In this document: piece by piece, positions 25,236 through 33,721 of the stretch
Layout of the letters: every line of letters starts with the position of its first letter
Numbering within the stretch: the first letter of the stretch is position 1
Assembly: GCF_017306585.1 (NCBI RefSeq)
Contig: NZ_JAFKIC010000119.1
Coordinates: forward strand, 1-36,989
Reading direction: 5' to 3'
From: Mesorhizobium sp.
GTDB lineage: Bacteria > Pseudomonadota > Alphaproteobacteria > Rhizobiales > Rhizobiaceae
DNA length: 36,989 bases
Notes under the pieces: generated by a model
Databases searched by the model: none
What the model was told of the DNA's origin: nothing
The model's input: only the letters and a program-made list of their open reading frames with translations
Program-made: the position numbers and the translations under genes

Positions 25236-26360
25236 ATGATGACATCCAATGCTACGCCTGACGCTATCCCCGTGGAGGGTCACCCAGGGCGCGGAAGCGT
25301 CAGTCTGCGTGATGTGGAGATACGCTTTGGTGAATTTACTGCGGTTCATCGAACGAACCTCCATATCGAGTCTGGTGAGTTTTTCAGTTTCCTGGGACCC
25401 TCGGGATGCGGAAAAACAACGTTGTTACGGGCAATCTCGGGATTCCTTCAACCTACCAGCGGACAGGTCAGCATTGGTGGGGTCGACGTGCGGCGGAAGG
25501 GGCCGAATGCGCGTCCCACCGCCCTGGTGTTCCAGAATCTCGCTCTGTTTCCGCTAATGTCGGTTGCCGAGAATATCGGCTATGGGCTGCGGGTCCGAGG
25601 CGTGGCGCGCCACGCCCGCCAAACAACGGTGGAACGCCTCCTGGATCTCGTTTCCTTGCCTGGGCAGGGCGGGAAGAAGATTCACGAGTTGTCCGGCGGC
25701 CAAAAGCAACGCGTCGCGATTGCGCGTGCCCTTGCCGTCGAACCGTCCGTTCTCCTGTTGGACGAACCGCTGTCCGCGCTGGATCTCAAGTTGCGCCAGC
25801 ACATGAGAGCCGAATTGCGCGCGATCCAGCGTCGGATCGGAATTACATTTGTCTACATCACTCATGACCAAGGCGAAGCTCTGGCGATGTCGGACCGGGT
25901 TGCGGTGATGAACGCGGGGCGGATCGAACAGGTCGGGACCGCCCGCGGCGTTTACGATGCTCCCGAGACTCCGTTCGTCGCCTCGTTCGTCGGCGAAAAC
26001 AATATCGTCCACGGCCGGGTCAAGGAAGTCCACGACAACCAGGCCGTGCTGGAAACGCCGCTCGGCGATCTGACGGGTCGGCGCACGGGAAGCCTGAGGC
26101 CGGGCCAGGAGGCGGCCTTCTTCATCCGGCCTGAATCGATACAGATTCAGCCGTCAGCTTCGGCCCTCGCCGCTGAGATCGTCGAGATATCCTATGAAGG
26201 CAGCACCTCGCAAATAACGCTGAAGATGACCAACGGGGAGACGATGTTGGCCCGTGTGCCGACAAGCCGGGCACTCAACCCTGCCGTTGGGGACCAACTC
26301 GGTTTCGGGTTCGGCAGGGAAGAGGGAACCGTCATCGCGACCGATGGTGTGCGGCCATGA
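25236..26360 (+). CDS. PotA-like ABC transporter ATPase
   Basis: A 374-residue ATP-binding subunit of the polyamine/Fe/sulfate import class. Walker A GPSGCGKTT (54-62), Q-loop FQNLALFPLMSVAENI, signature LSGGQKQRVAIARAL, Walker B VLLLDEPLSALD and switch His in YITHDQGEA are all intact. A C-terminal TOBE domain (from about residue 260, NIVHGRVKEV to the end) is present, as in PotA. ATG 25236 or the adjacent 25239 is the likely start; an upstream TTG is less likely. The stop overlaps the first permease (ATGA). Confidence 0.94.
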   Translation: MMTSNATPDAIPVEGHPGRGSVSLRDVEIRFGEFTAVHRTNLHIESGEFFSFLGPSGCGKTTLLRAISGFLQPTSGQVSIGGVDVRRKGPNARPTALVFQNLALFPLMSVAENIGYGLRVRGVARHARQTTVERLLDLVSLPGQGGKKIHELSGGQKQRVAIARALAVEPSVLLLDEPLSALDLKLRQHMRAELRAIQRRIGITFVYITHDQGEALAMSDRVAVMNAGRIEQVGTARGVYDAPETPFVASFVGENNIVHGRVKEVHDNQAVLETPLGDLTGRRTGSLRPGQEAAFFIRPESIQIQPSASALAAEIVEISYEGSTSQITLKMTNGETMLARVPTSRALNPAVGDQLGFGFGREEGTVIATDGVRP

Positions 26361-27373
26361 GAAGCACATCGGTACAGTCGGTCATGTTGCTTCTTCCGTT
26401 GCTGGTGACCGTTCTGCTTCTGGCAAGCAGCTTTTACGATCGACGCTCGGGAAAGGCGGTCGGTCCCGGCTTCTTCCAACGCAACGGGATCGTGGTGGCG
26501 ATCTTTCTGATTGCGGCGGTAGCCTGCTGGACGTTTCTCACGATCATATTTCCGCAAGTGGCGATGATCGAGTTGTCGTTCCATCCGAACCTGTCACCCA
26601 GACAGATCGGCGGGCCTGGCGACGTCTACACGCTCGACAACTATCGCTACTTCCTCTTCGGCCCGCCCGGGTCCCCCGACGGTTACAACTTCCTGCATCT
26701 TCGAGCCTACGGCATCACGATCGTCGCCAGTGTCTTCGTCACGCTTTTGAACTTCATCCTGTGTTATCCGCTCGCATTCTATATGGCGCAATCGGCGCTC
26801 CCTCAACGGCTGCGGCTCCTGTTTGTCTTCCTGATCCTGCCATATTGGATAAACGAAGTTCTTCGCGTCTTCGCGATTCGTTTACTTCTGTCCAACTCCG
26901 GCATCGTCAACACACTGCTCCTCTCCACCGGGATGATCAGCCAGCCGGTTGATTTCGTGGGCAATGATGTCGGCTTGTATTGGGGGTTGAGCTACTCCTG
27001 CATTCTGGTGATGGTCTTCACGCTCTACAACGCTCTGGAGAGCCTTGACAAAAACCAGATCGAGGCAGCCCGTGATCTCGGTGCTCCCTGGTGGCATGTC
27101 CATGCTTTCGTCGTGATGCCGCATGCAAAGCCCGGCATCGCTTCGGGATGCGCGCTGACATTCATGGCCTGCGTCGGCTCGCTCGCGGCGCCGCTGATCC
27201 TCGGCGGACCTCGGACACTGTGGTTCACGCCGGTGATCTACAATCGCTTCTATCAGGCGCTCAACTGGCCGCAAGGCGCCGCCTATGCGTTCATCCTGCT
27301 CGTCGGCTGCGTGATTTTCGTGCTGGTCACGCTGCGGCTCTTCAAGCTTAAGCTCGGGCAGATCGCGCCATGA
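26357..27373 (+). CDS. PotB-like ABC transporter permease
   Basis: A 338-residue inner-membrane permease with six core membrane segments plus an extra N-terminal one (MLLLPLLVTVLLLASSFY). The cytoplasmic EAA loop, EAARDLGAPWWHVHAFVVMPHAKPG in function (about residues 236-260), contacts the ATPase. The large periplasmic loop after the second segment (FHPNLSPRQIGGPGDVYTLDNYRYF) is typical of PotB/PotH. It is translationally coupled on both sides by 4-base overlaps. Confidence 0.92.
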   Translation: MRSTSVQSVMLLLPLLVTVLLLASSFYDRRSGKAVGPGFFQRNGIVVAIFLIAAVACWTFLTIIFPQVAMIELSFHPNLSPRQIGGPGDVYTLDNYRYFLFGPPGSPDGYNFLHLRAYGITIVASVFVTLLNFILCYPLAFYMAQSALPQRLRLLFVFLILPYWINEVLRVFAIRLLLSNSGIVNTLLLSTGMISQPVDFVGNDVGLYWGLSYSCILVMVFTLYNALESLDKNQIEAARDLGAPWWHVHAFVVMPHAKPGIASGCALTFMACVGSLAAPLILGGPRTLWFTPVIYNRFYQALNWPQGAAYAFILLVGCVIFVLVTLRLFKLKLGQIAP

Positions 27374-28194
27374 GTGCCGATATTTTCCGCCGCGTCACCT
27401 TCCGCGCGTATCTAGCGCTGTTTCTGTTCTTGTTGATGGCGCCGCTGCTTGTCATGACGGCCTCCGCTTTCAATACGCCAAGCTATCCACAGGCCTGGCC
27501 GATCGAGGGATTTACCTTCGCATGGTTCAGCAAGCTCATGATCAGCTACGATCTGATCGAGGGATTGGGCAATAGCCTGATAATCGCACTCGCGGTAACG
27601 GCTCTGTCCGTACCGATCGGGCTGGCCGCCGCCATTGTGATGAGTCAATTGCAGGCCCGCTTTCGCGCCATCTACTATCTGGTTGCGATCTCACCGATGC
27701 TGACCCCCGGCATCATCACCGGCGTTGCGACCGTCGTCTTCTGGCGTGAAACCACGCGACAGATTGGCCTGACCTTCTTGTACAATGGCCTGTTTCTCAG
27801 CGTCGCCGCGCAAACCACTTTCGTGTCCACGCTCTGCATGCTGATCATACTCGCTCGACTTCAGCGCTTCGACCCCAGCCAGGAAGAGGCTGCGCTGGAC
27901 CTAGGCGCAAGTCCGCTCCAAATCTTCACCAGCATCACGCTGCCTTTCCTGCGCCCGGCGCTCATATCGTCCGTCGTGCTTTCCCTGCTGTCGTCGATCG
28001 AAGAGTTCAACGCGACCACTTTTACGATACTGGCGCAAAAGACACTTACCACAGTTCTCGCCGGTCGCATTCGCGTGGGTCTCACGCCTGAAATCAGTGC
28101 TCTGGCCGTCTTGATCGTTTCGCTGACCCTTATCGGCGCCGTCGCGCACGAAATATTTGCCCGTCATAAGTCCCGACGCGCCAAAGCCGACTAA
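27370..28194 (+). CDS. PotC-like ABC transporter permease
   Basis: A 274-residue permease with six membrane segments and the EAA motif EEAALDLGASPLQIFTSITLP near residue 175. It has the PotC-type opening FLLMAPLLVMTASAFNTPSY and the loop WPIEGFTFAWFSKL. It partners the preceding permease to form the import channel. The start overlaps the preceding stop (ATGA); the following gene begins 28 bases later. Confidence 0.92.
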   Translation: MSADIFRRVTFRAYLALFLFLLMAPLLVMTASAFNTPSYPQAWPIEGFTFAWFSKLMISYDLIEGLGNSLIIALAVTALSVPIGLAAAIVMSQLQARFRAIYYLVAISPMLTPGIITGVATVVFWRETTRQIGLTFLYNGLFLSVAAQTTFVSTLCMLIILARLQRFDPSQEEAALDLGASPLQIFTSITLPFLRPALISSVVLSLLSSIEEFNATTFTILAQKTLTTVLAGRIRVGLTPEISALAVLIVSLTLIGAVAHEIFARHKSRRAKAD

Positions 28195-28222
28195 CACCTT
28201 GGCAGACTACAGGAGCTTCTGA

Positions 28223-29110
28223 ATGAGAACCCTTCGGCTGATCGCGGAAGAGCATATCACTTATGTGCCACATCATGTCGCGCAGCATCTCGGCCTGTTT
28301 GCCGAGCACGGACTTACGATCGATGTGAACTATAATTCCGGTCCAGGCGGTTCTTGGCTGGCCGACGTCCTGGCCGAGGGCCGCGCCGACATTGCCCGCG
28401 GCGGCGTCTGGATACCGCTGATGTATCGGGGACGGCTCGAAGAGATCCGTATCTTCGCCCAGCTTTGCGGTTTCAACACCCAGGTCCTGATCGCGCGCGG
28501 TCCTCAGCCTCGGTTCAAATGGAGCGACCTCTACGGAAAGAAGGTGCTTCTGCCCGCCTCGTCGACCAGCCAGTGGATGTTCTTCAAAGGTGTCTTGCGC
28601 GAGGCCGGGATAGACACCGGGCGGATCACCTTCATTCGCGATCTGGATGAATCCACTACAAACCGTCTCTGGAGAAGTGGCTTTACCGACTACTACCTCA
28701 CCTATTCTCCGCTCGCCGAGGAACTGTTGAACGAGGGTTTCCATGTCGCCGCCGACTTCTCCCTCATGGCTGGAGAGGTCCCTTGGAGCGTGTACTACAC
28801 GGCGCCGCGGGTTCTAAGTGAAAGGAGGTCGGATATCACCGGTTTCGTGGCGGCACTTTCCGCAGCCGCCCGCTGGATGGAATCACATACCGGCGCAGAC
28901 ATTGCGAAGCTGATCGCCCCCGATTTCAAGGCCGTGTCAGTTTCGGTCTTGGCCGCCAGCATCGATCGTATGAAATCGCATGGAACATGGTCCCCGGACC
29001 TGCGCGTGAGGCCGGAGCCGTTCATGCGCTACCAGGGCATGATCGCGGCGTACGGGCTTATCGAGACGCCGGTGGCCTATGACGACATCATCGACACTCA
29101 AAGCCTCTGA
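28223..29110 (+). CDS. NMT1/THI5-like protein without a signal peptide
   Basis: A 295-residue protein with the type II binding-protein fold of the NMT1/THI5 (SsuA/TauA) family. It shows PHHVAQHLGLFAEHGLTIDV, then GPGGSWLADVLAEGRADIARGG and LYGKKVLLPASSTSQWMFFKG. Relatives are usually periplasmic binding proteins, but this one starts directly with MRTLRLIAEEHITYVPHH, which enters the first beta strand, so no export signal is present. AGGAG sits 7 bases before the ATG, which makes a missed upstream leader unlikely. It may therefore act in the cytosol as an enzyme or ligand sensor. No THI5-type CCCFC motif is seen. Confidence 0.78.
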   Translation: MRTLRLIAEEHITYVPHHVAQHLGLFAEHGLTIDVNYNSGPGGSWLADVLAEGRADIARGGVWIPLMYRGRLEEIRIFAQLCGFNTQVLIARGPQPRFKWSDLYGKKVLLPASSTSQWMFFKGVLREAGIDTGRITFIRDLDESTTNRLWRSGFTDYYLTYSPLAEELLNEGFHVAADFSLMAGEVPWSVYYTAPRVLSERRSDITGFVAALSAAARWMESHTGADIAKLIAPDFKAVSVSVLAASIDRMKSHGTWSPDLRVRPEPFMRYQGMIAAYGLIETPVAYDDIIDTQSL

Positions 29111-29125
29111 ATCGGACGGCGAAGC

Positions 29126-30532
29126 ATGACTTACAGCAAAACCGAGAAGCTTCTCGCCGGATTTGAGCCCAGCTTCGAGTTCGTGCCGGTCGACCCGTTA
29201 CCGGAGGCGGAGTTCGCTGATCGATTGCGCCGCATCAGGCGCGCGGCCATTGTCGGCGAATATGACGCGCTGATTGTCCATGCCGACGACGTGGGCTGGT
29301 ACCACACGTCGAATTCTTACCTCCGTTACATTTGTGATTGGTCACGTGAAGGCTTTCTGATCATACCCACGGATGACGACAAGGATATGCAGTTGATCTC
29401 GTTCTTCAGCGATTCCGTCATCCTGCCGCCTGGCGGAGAGCCTGTTCTCGTCGAAAAAATTTCGCAGGTCGGCTGTTGGGGACGGGAGTACGCAGACAGG
29501 CCAGGATCTGCCCGACAGAAAGCAATCGATGCCGTTCAGGACAGGCTGGTCAGCCTGGGACTTGCGGCTGGTCGGATCGGGCTGATCGGCGACGACACAT
29601 CAATACCCTATTGGCAGCAACTCGGCGAGGCGGTCCCTCGCGCTGAATTCATGCCCGAAAATGGCATCATAGATCGCATGCAACGCATTAGATCCCCGCG
29701 AGAGATCGAACTGTTCCGCGCCGCGTCGGCCCTGATCGACATCGGAATACAGGCCGCCTACCACGTCACCAAGCCGGGCGTGACCGATCATGAGATCTAT
29801 GCTGCCTTCACCTTTGCTCAGATGTCTCGAGGCGGTGAAACCGGCGATGGCTACCAGATAGGTATCAATCGCTTCGGCACACACTGCGGCAAGCCATATG
29901 GCCACGTTGTGGCACCGGGTGACCTGATCAACCTTTATATCTCTAATGTCACCTACCGCGGCTATTTTGCACAAAGCGCTCGCATGATCGCGGTAGGCGC
30001 CATTACCGCGAAGCAGGAAGAGGTGCTCGTGATGTGCTCGGAAGGCGTTCGCCGCGCCGCAGCTATCGCGCGGCCGGGAATGCTGATCCGCGATATCAAC
30101 GAAGCTTCATTCTCCCCCTTCATCGAGCGGGGATACCTTGCCGATGCCGCAGCGAGGACCATGCCGTTCAATTGGGAATCGATGCCTGATGGATCTCCGA
30201 GAACCATCGAGCGGCGCCATGTCCACGACGCGGATTGGGAGCGGCAGGGTCGCCGGTTGAACCATGTCTATCCCGCGCAGCACGGCCCGCACAACCCGAA
30301 TCTCGGACACGAGGTCGGGCTTCCAGGCATGCCGCTGTACAACATCTCGTCGAACAATTACGACCGGCTGGAAGAGGGCATGGTTTTTGTCCTTCACTCT
30401 CAATGGCTCGAACCCTTAGTGGCAGGCGCAAATGTCGGCGACTGTTTCGTTGTCACTTCGCAGGGTCTGGAGAATCTCACATGCAACACTCCGCTCGAAG
30501 CCCATCGGGTTCCATCCGTAGCCATGAGCTAG
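29126..30532 (+). CDS. M24-family protein lacking metal ligands (creatinase-like)
   Basis: A 468-residue protein with the pita-bread fold of aminopeptidase P/creatinase: an N-terminal creatinase-type domain (about 30-185) and a C-terminal M24 domain (about 190-455). Metal-ligand positions are lost. In APGDLINLYISN the usual first Asp is Tyr271; in YRGYFAQSARM the second Asp is Gln283; the final EEGMVFxxE Glu is His424; and the HE of the fourth motif is missing after GHEVGLPG. His395 is kept. This matches metal-free members such as creatinase rather than peptidases. It is the last gene of the operon, 15 bases after the NMT1-like gene. A hydrolase acting on a C-N bond of a small compound is the likely role. 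Confidence 0.82.
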   Translation: MTYSKTEKLLAGFEPSFEFVPVDPLPEAEFADRLRRIRRAAIVGEYDALIVHADDVGWYHTSNSYLRYICDWSREGFLIIPTDDDKDMQLISFFSDSVILPPGGEPVLVEKISQVGCWGREYADRPGSARQKAIDAVQDRLVSLGLAAGRIGLIGDDTSIPYWQQLGEAVPRAEFMPENGIIDRMQRIRSPREIELFRAASALIDIGIQAAYHVTKPGVTDHEIYAAFTFAQMSRGGETGDGYQIGINRFGTHCGKPYGHVVAPGDLINLYISNVTYRGYFAQSARMIAVGAITAKQEEVLVMCSEGVRRAAAIARPGMLIRDINEASFSPFIERGYLADAAARTMPFNWESMPDGSPRTIERRHVHDADWERQGRRLNHVYPAQHGPHNPNLGHEVGLPGMPLYNISSNNYDRLEEGMVFVLHSQWLEPLVAGANVGDCFVVTSQGLENLTCNTPLEAHRVPSVAMS

Positions 30533-30616
30533 GGGATGAGAAGGAGTTAGCCTCAAAACCTGATAGTTATTCTTTCGAGGATGGCAGCCTCTTCAATTCC
30601 AACTGAAACCGGTGGC

Positions 30617-30683
30617 TCCGCTTAGCGCACCGCCTCCGCCCGGGAGAAGTCCGCCTTGTCGATGGCATGGCGCACTAAGCGGA
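30617..30683. repeat. Short palindromic (REP/MITE-like) element
   Basis: TCCGCTTAG (30617-30625) and CTAAGCGGA (30675-30683) are perfect inverted ends of a 67-bp segment; the next 8 or so bases of each arm also pair imperfectly (GCGCAC/GTGCGC). It follows the M24-like gene and could be an intergenic repeat element or its terminator. The minus strand also reads as a short open frame ending KADFSRAEAVR, probably incidental. Confidence 0.4.
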
Positions 30684-30779
30684 TTCGTAGCGGCTTGTTA
30701 CACAAATCAGGAATGTTTCAGCTTTAGCGACCTTGCAATTCCATTAAATTATTGAACTTATTATATTATTAGGAAAATT

Positions 30780-30792
30780 ATGGCGGAGAGAG
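30780..30792. repeat. Right copy of tRNA-Ser 3'-end repeat (candidate att site)
   Basis: ATGGCGGAGAGAG spans the 3' terminus of the tRNA-Ser gene and equals 22188-22200. An intact tRNA on this side, with foreign-looking genes beyond its 3' end, is the usual arrangement for tRNA-targeted integration. Confidence 0.5.
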
Positions 30793-30870
30793 CGGGATTC
30801 GAACCCGCGTTACGGTTTCCCGTAAACACACTTTCCAGGCGTGCGCCTTCAACCACTCGGCCACCTCTCC
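30781..30870 (-). tRNA. tRNA-Ser (anticodon GGA)
   Basis: On the minus strand the 90-base gene starts GGAGAGGTGGCCGAGTGGTT and ends with encoded CCA. The anticodon arm reads CACGC-CTGGAAA-GTGTG, giving anticodon GGA (Ser, codons UCC/UCU). A long variable arm (TTTACGGGAAACCGTAA) marks a class II tRNA, and the T-arm GCGGGTTCGAATCCCGC is perfect. Its 3' end faces the 22.2-30.7 kb segment. Confidence 0.98.
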
Positions 30871-31253
30871 GTCGTTGCCTTCGCGCCGGCCGGTTTCGCC
30901 GCGCGGGTTGGGGAGATGCGTCTCCTTCGGGGCTCTGATGCGGTATCTCCGCGCCATGGACGCCGCCCAACCAGTTGGCGTCCTTCCCCGCACCTGAGCC
31001 GTCAAAGCAACAGGCGCGGGGCTCATCTAGTCGATCCCGCGCCGAATGCCAAGCCATAACGGCAGTCTATTCACCGTACCCGTCATGCGGGGCCTGGTTC
31101 CCTCGCCGGCGTGGCGTTTTTGCAAGCTTTGCCGCCGAATGATGTGCACAGCCGGGACCGCAGGGCCGGGCATGCTTGACTTCGCCCGGGCGTGGCGGTC
31201 GAGTGCCCGTGACCGAGCGATCGGCGGACTTTGCGGGGGAGCATCGTCGCGCA
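30871..31253. other. 383-base intergenic region upstream of tRNA-Ser
   Basis: No convincing gene is found here. It must contain the tRNA-Ser promoter (minus strand) and that of the following membrane-protein gene, but no clear -35/-10 pair stands out. Small hairpins such as GGAGATGCGTCTCC near 30911 are present. Open frames seen here on both strands have no conserved features. Confidence 0.5.
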
Positions 31254-31958
31254 ATGACGACAGGCACAGGACAAACACCGGCCGGAGGCCCCGACAACGG
31301 CCTATCCTATGTTCCCGTGGGCTGGCTCGTCATCGTCATGGCGTGGTCGCTCTACGGTCTGGCTTCGGCGTCGTGGCTGTTCGGAAGTTCCAGCCTGCCC
31401 GACGCGGTCCTCTACTTCTTCCTCGGCGGGCTCGTGGTCAATGTCATCACCGTTCTGTGGGGGCTTTACCTGCTTGGCCTCGCCTTCGGCCGCTCGGCGC
31501 GCTTCCCGCGCCAGTTCACCATCTGGCAGGTCGCGCTCATCGTCTGGGTGCTGGCGAGGCAAGCCTATGTGCTTGCGATGCCGTCTTTCGTATTCACCGC
31601 CAGGAGCCTGCTCATAGGCGGCGCCGAGATCGCCATCGGCCTGCTCTGCATCTACCTGCTGCGCCGGGGCTCCGGCGCGGAGGCCGTCTATGCCAAGCCG
31701 CAAACCGAAGCGCCGCCGGTCTATGTTTCGATCGTCGCCGCCCTGCTCGGCATCCTGCTTGGCGCCGTCATCGGCGCCGTTGGCGGTTTTCTGGCCGGCT
31801 CGGTGATCGCCGATGTCGCCGAGGTAAGCTGCTTCGAGGGCGGCTGCGGCTATTTCGCCGTGTTCATCGGCCTGGCGGGGCTGGTGGTCGGCGCCATTGC
31901 CGGCGGCATCCTTGCCGTCTGGCTCGTTCACCGGCGCCCGCGCAAGCCAGCCGTATAG
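31254..31958 (+). CDS. Polytopic membrane protein, unknown
   Basis: A 234-residue protein with about six membrane segments. The N-terminal four (from VGWLVIVMAWSLYGLASASW to LLIGGAEIAIGLLCIYLL) are separated from a C-terminal Gly/Ala-rich pair (VSIVAALLGILLGAVIGAVG and FIGLAGLVVGAIAGGILAVW) by a short soluble linker. The last two form a glycine-zipper-like hairpin around the cysteine pair SCFEGGCGYF. No family can be named. The start at ATG 31254 has a G-rich site 12 bases upstream, which is long; a GTG upstream (about 31209) is possible. Confidence 0.65.
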   Translation: MTTGTGQTPAGGPDNGLSYVPVGWLVIVMAWSLYGLASASWLFGSSSLPDAVLYFFLGGLVVNVITVLWGLYLLGLAFGRSARFPRQFTIWQVALIVWVLARQAYVLAMPSFVFTARSLLIGGAEIAIGLLCIYLLRRGSGAEAVYAKPQTEAPPVYVSIVAALLGILLGAVIGAVGGFLAGSVIADVAEVSCFEGGCGYFAVFIGLAGLVVGAIAGGILAVWLVHRRPRKPAV

Positions 31959-32090
31959 GGTGATCGGACACGCGCCTTCAAATTCGCGGATCGCGATTGC
32001 GGAGAGGCCGCTGCCATTCTATTTCTGCTCCTGGGACATGTGCAGCGGATCCGCTGGAAGACGTCCGGTTTTCGCCGGGGGAGAGCCTTG

Positions 32091-32414
32091 ATGTTGCGTT
32101 TCATCTTTCGTCTTGCGGCAATGGTCGCGCTGTCGGTTTCCGTCATCATGGCGGTGCTCGACACCACCCGCACGGTGGCGGCTTCGGCCCTTGTGCTGAC
32201 CCCGCTCAACGCCAGTTGGCTGGCCGTTTCGCCGGATACGCGGGCCGCTTTCGAAACCTACGTGCGCGCCAAGGCCGGCCCGCTGCTGTGGGACGGCGTC
32301 ATCGCCTGGGTGCTGAACCAGCCCGGCTTTGCCGTGTTCGCGGTGCTGGCCTTCCTGCTCTACGCGATCGGCTACAGGCGCCAGCCGCGCACGGGACGGT
32401 TCGCGGCCACCTGA
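32091..32414 (+). CDS. Small two-span membrane protein, unknown
   Basis: A 107-residue protein with an N-terminal hydrophobic segment (FRLAAMVALSVSVIMAVLD) and a C-terminal one (GFAVFAVLAFLLYAIGYRR). The polar middle, DTTRTVAASALVLTPLNASW to PLLWDGVIAWVLNQ, probably faces the periplasm. GGGGGAGAG precedes ATG 32091. The type is common in rhizobia (recollection); the role is unknown. Confidence 0.7.
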   Translation: MLRFIFRLAAMVALSVSVIMAVLDTTRTVAASALVLTPLNASWLAVSPDTRAAFETYVRAKAGPLLWDGVIAWVLNQPGFAVFAVLAFLLYAIGYRRQPRTGRFAAT

Positions 32415-32651
32415 TCCGCGCGGCCTGCTTCTCGCAAAGCGGGCATGCGCGCCATGCCCGAGTTGCCGCGCGGTTCGCCCTTGGCATGCTTTTCCAAAAG
32501 GTCAAAATTCCGCGTGAGTTTTGTTTCGGGCCGTGCCAGATTGCCGCCAAGCGGGAGGGAGTACACTCCTGGCTGACGTCGCGTGCCTGCCGCAGAACCG
32601 GGCAGTCACGCGAGGCGTAACGGAAAAAATAACCGACAGGGTGTGGATCAC

Positions 32652-33641
32652 ATGAAACGTATCGTTCTCGGCCTCCTGGCCGCAACCGCAATGGTTCTTC
32701 CGGCTTTCGCCGCGGACGTGCAGCCCGCCATCCTCTATGATCTGGGCGGCAAGTTCGACAAGTCCTTCAACGAGGCCGCCTATCACGGCGCCGAGAAATT
32801 CAAGACCGAGACCGGCATTGCCTATGTCGAGTTCGAAGTCTCCAACGCTTCGCAGCGCGAGCAGGCCCTGCGCCGCTTCGCCGAGGACGGCCGCAACCCG
32901 ATCGTCATGGCCGGCTTTGCCTGGGAAGATGCGCTGAAAGCGGTCGCGAAAGATTATCCCGACCTCAACTTCGCCATCATCGACGATGCCGTCGACCTGC
33001 CTAATGTCCGCTCGCTGGTCTTCAAGGAGAATGAAGGCTCCTACCTCGTCGGCATCATGGCGGCGATGGCTTCGAAGTCCAAGAAGGTCTCCTTCATCGG
33101 CGGCATGGACATCCCGCTGATCCGCAAGTTCGAATGCGGCTACGTCGGCGGCGCCAAGGCAGCCGGCGCGACCCAGGTCATCCAGAACATGACCGGTGAC
33201 ACGCCGGCCGCCTGGAACGACCCGGCCAAGGGCGGCGAAATCGCCAAGACGCAGATCGACCAGGGCTCCGACGTGGTCTATGCCGCCGCCGGCGGCACCG
33301 GCGTCGGCGTGCTGCAGGCGGCGGCGGATGCCGGCAAGCTCGGCATCGGCGTCGATTCCAACCAGAACGGCCTGCAGCCCGGCAAGGTGCTGACCTCGAT
33401 GATGAAGCGCGTCGACGTTGCCGTCTACAACGCCTTCATGGATGGCAAGAACGGCACCTTCAAGGGCGGGCTCGAGAACCTCGGCCTCAAGGAAGGCGGC
33501 GTCGACTACGCCATGGACGACAACAACAAGGCGCTGGTGACCGACGAGATGAAGGCCGCCGTCGAAAAGGCCAAGGCCGATATCATCGCCGGCAAGATCG
33601 AGGTGCACGACTATACGGCCGACAACGCCTGCCCGTATTGA
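32652..33641 (+). CDS. BMP-family ABC transporter binding protein
   Basis: A 329-residue periplasmic binding protein of the basic membrane protein (BmpA/Med) family, whose members bind purine nucleosides. The signal peptide MKRIVLGLLAATAMVLPAFA is cleaved near residue 20. The mature start has AILYDLGGKFDKSFNEAAYHG, then VFKENEGSYLVGIMAAMAS, VSFIGGMDIPLIRKFECGYVGG and VDSNQNGLQPGKVLTSMMKRVDV, all family hallmarks. A strong terminator follows the stop, so it is transcribed apart from the ATPase and permease that resume at 35006. Confidence 0.94.
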   Translation: MKRIVLGLLAATAMVLPAFAADVQPAILYDLGGKFDKSFNEAAYHGAEKFKTETGIAYVEFEVSNASQREQALRRFAEDGRNPIVMAGFAWEDALKAVAKDYPDLNFAIIDDAVDLPNVRSLVFKENEGSYLVGIMAAMASKSKKVSFIGGMDIPLIRKFECGYVGGAKAAGATQVIQNMTGDTPAAWNDPAKGGEIAKTQIDQGSDVVYAAAGGTGVGVLQAAADAGKLGIGVDSNQNGLQPGKVLTSMMKRVDVAVYNAFMDGKNGTFKGGLENLGLKEGGVDYAMDDNNKALVTDEMKAAVEKAKADIIAGKIEVHDYTADNACPY

Positions 33642-33662
33642 TCGGCAAACACCAATTTGCGA

Positions 33663-33696
33663 ACCGCCGGGCCTGTCCCGGCGGTTTTGTTTTTGG
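33663..33696 (+). terminator. Rho-independent terminator of the BMP gene
   Basis: ACCGCCGGG (33663-33671) pairs perfectly with CCCGGCGGT (33677-33685) around a 5-base loop, followed by TTTTGTTTTT. It lies 21 bases after the stop. Confidence 0.92.
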
Positions 33697-33721
33697 AAGA
33701 CTTCCGACGACCGAGGCCAGA

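Noticed and set aside
30617-30715. Minus-strand short frame ending KADFSRAEAVR as a gene remnant
   Set aside because: It is generated by the palindromic element and matches no family I can recognise.
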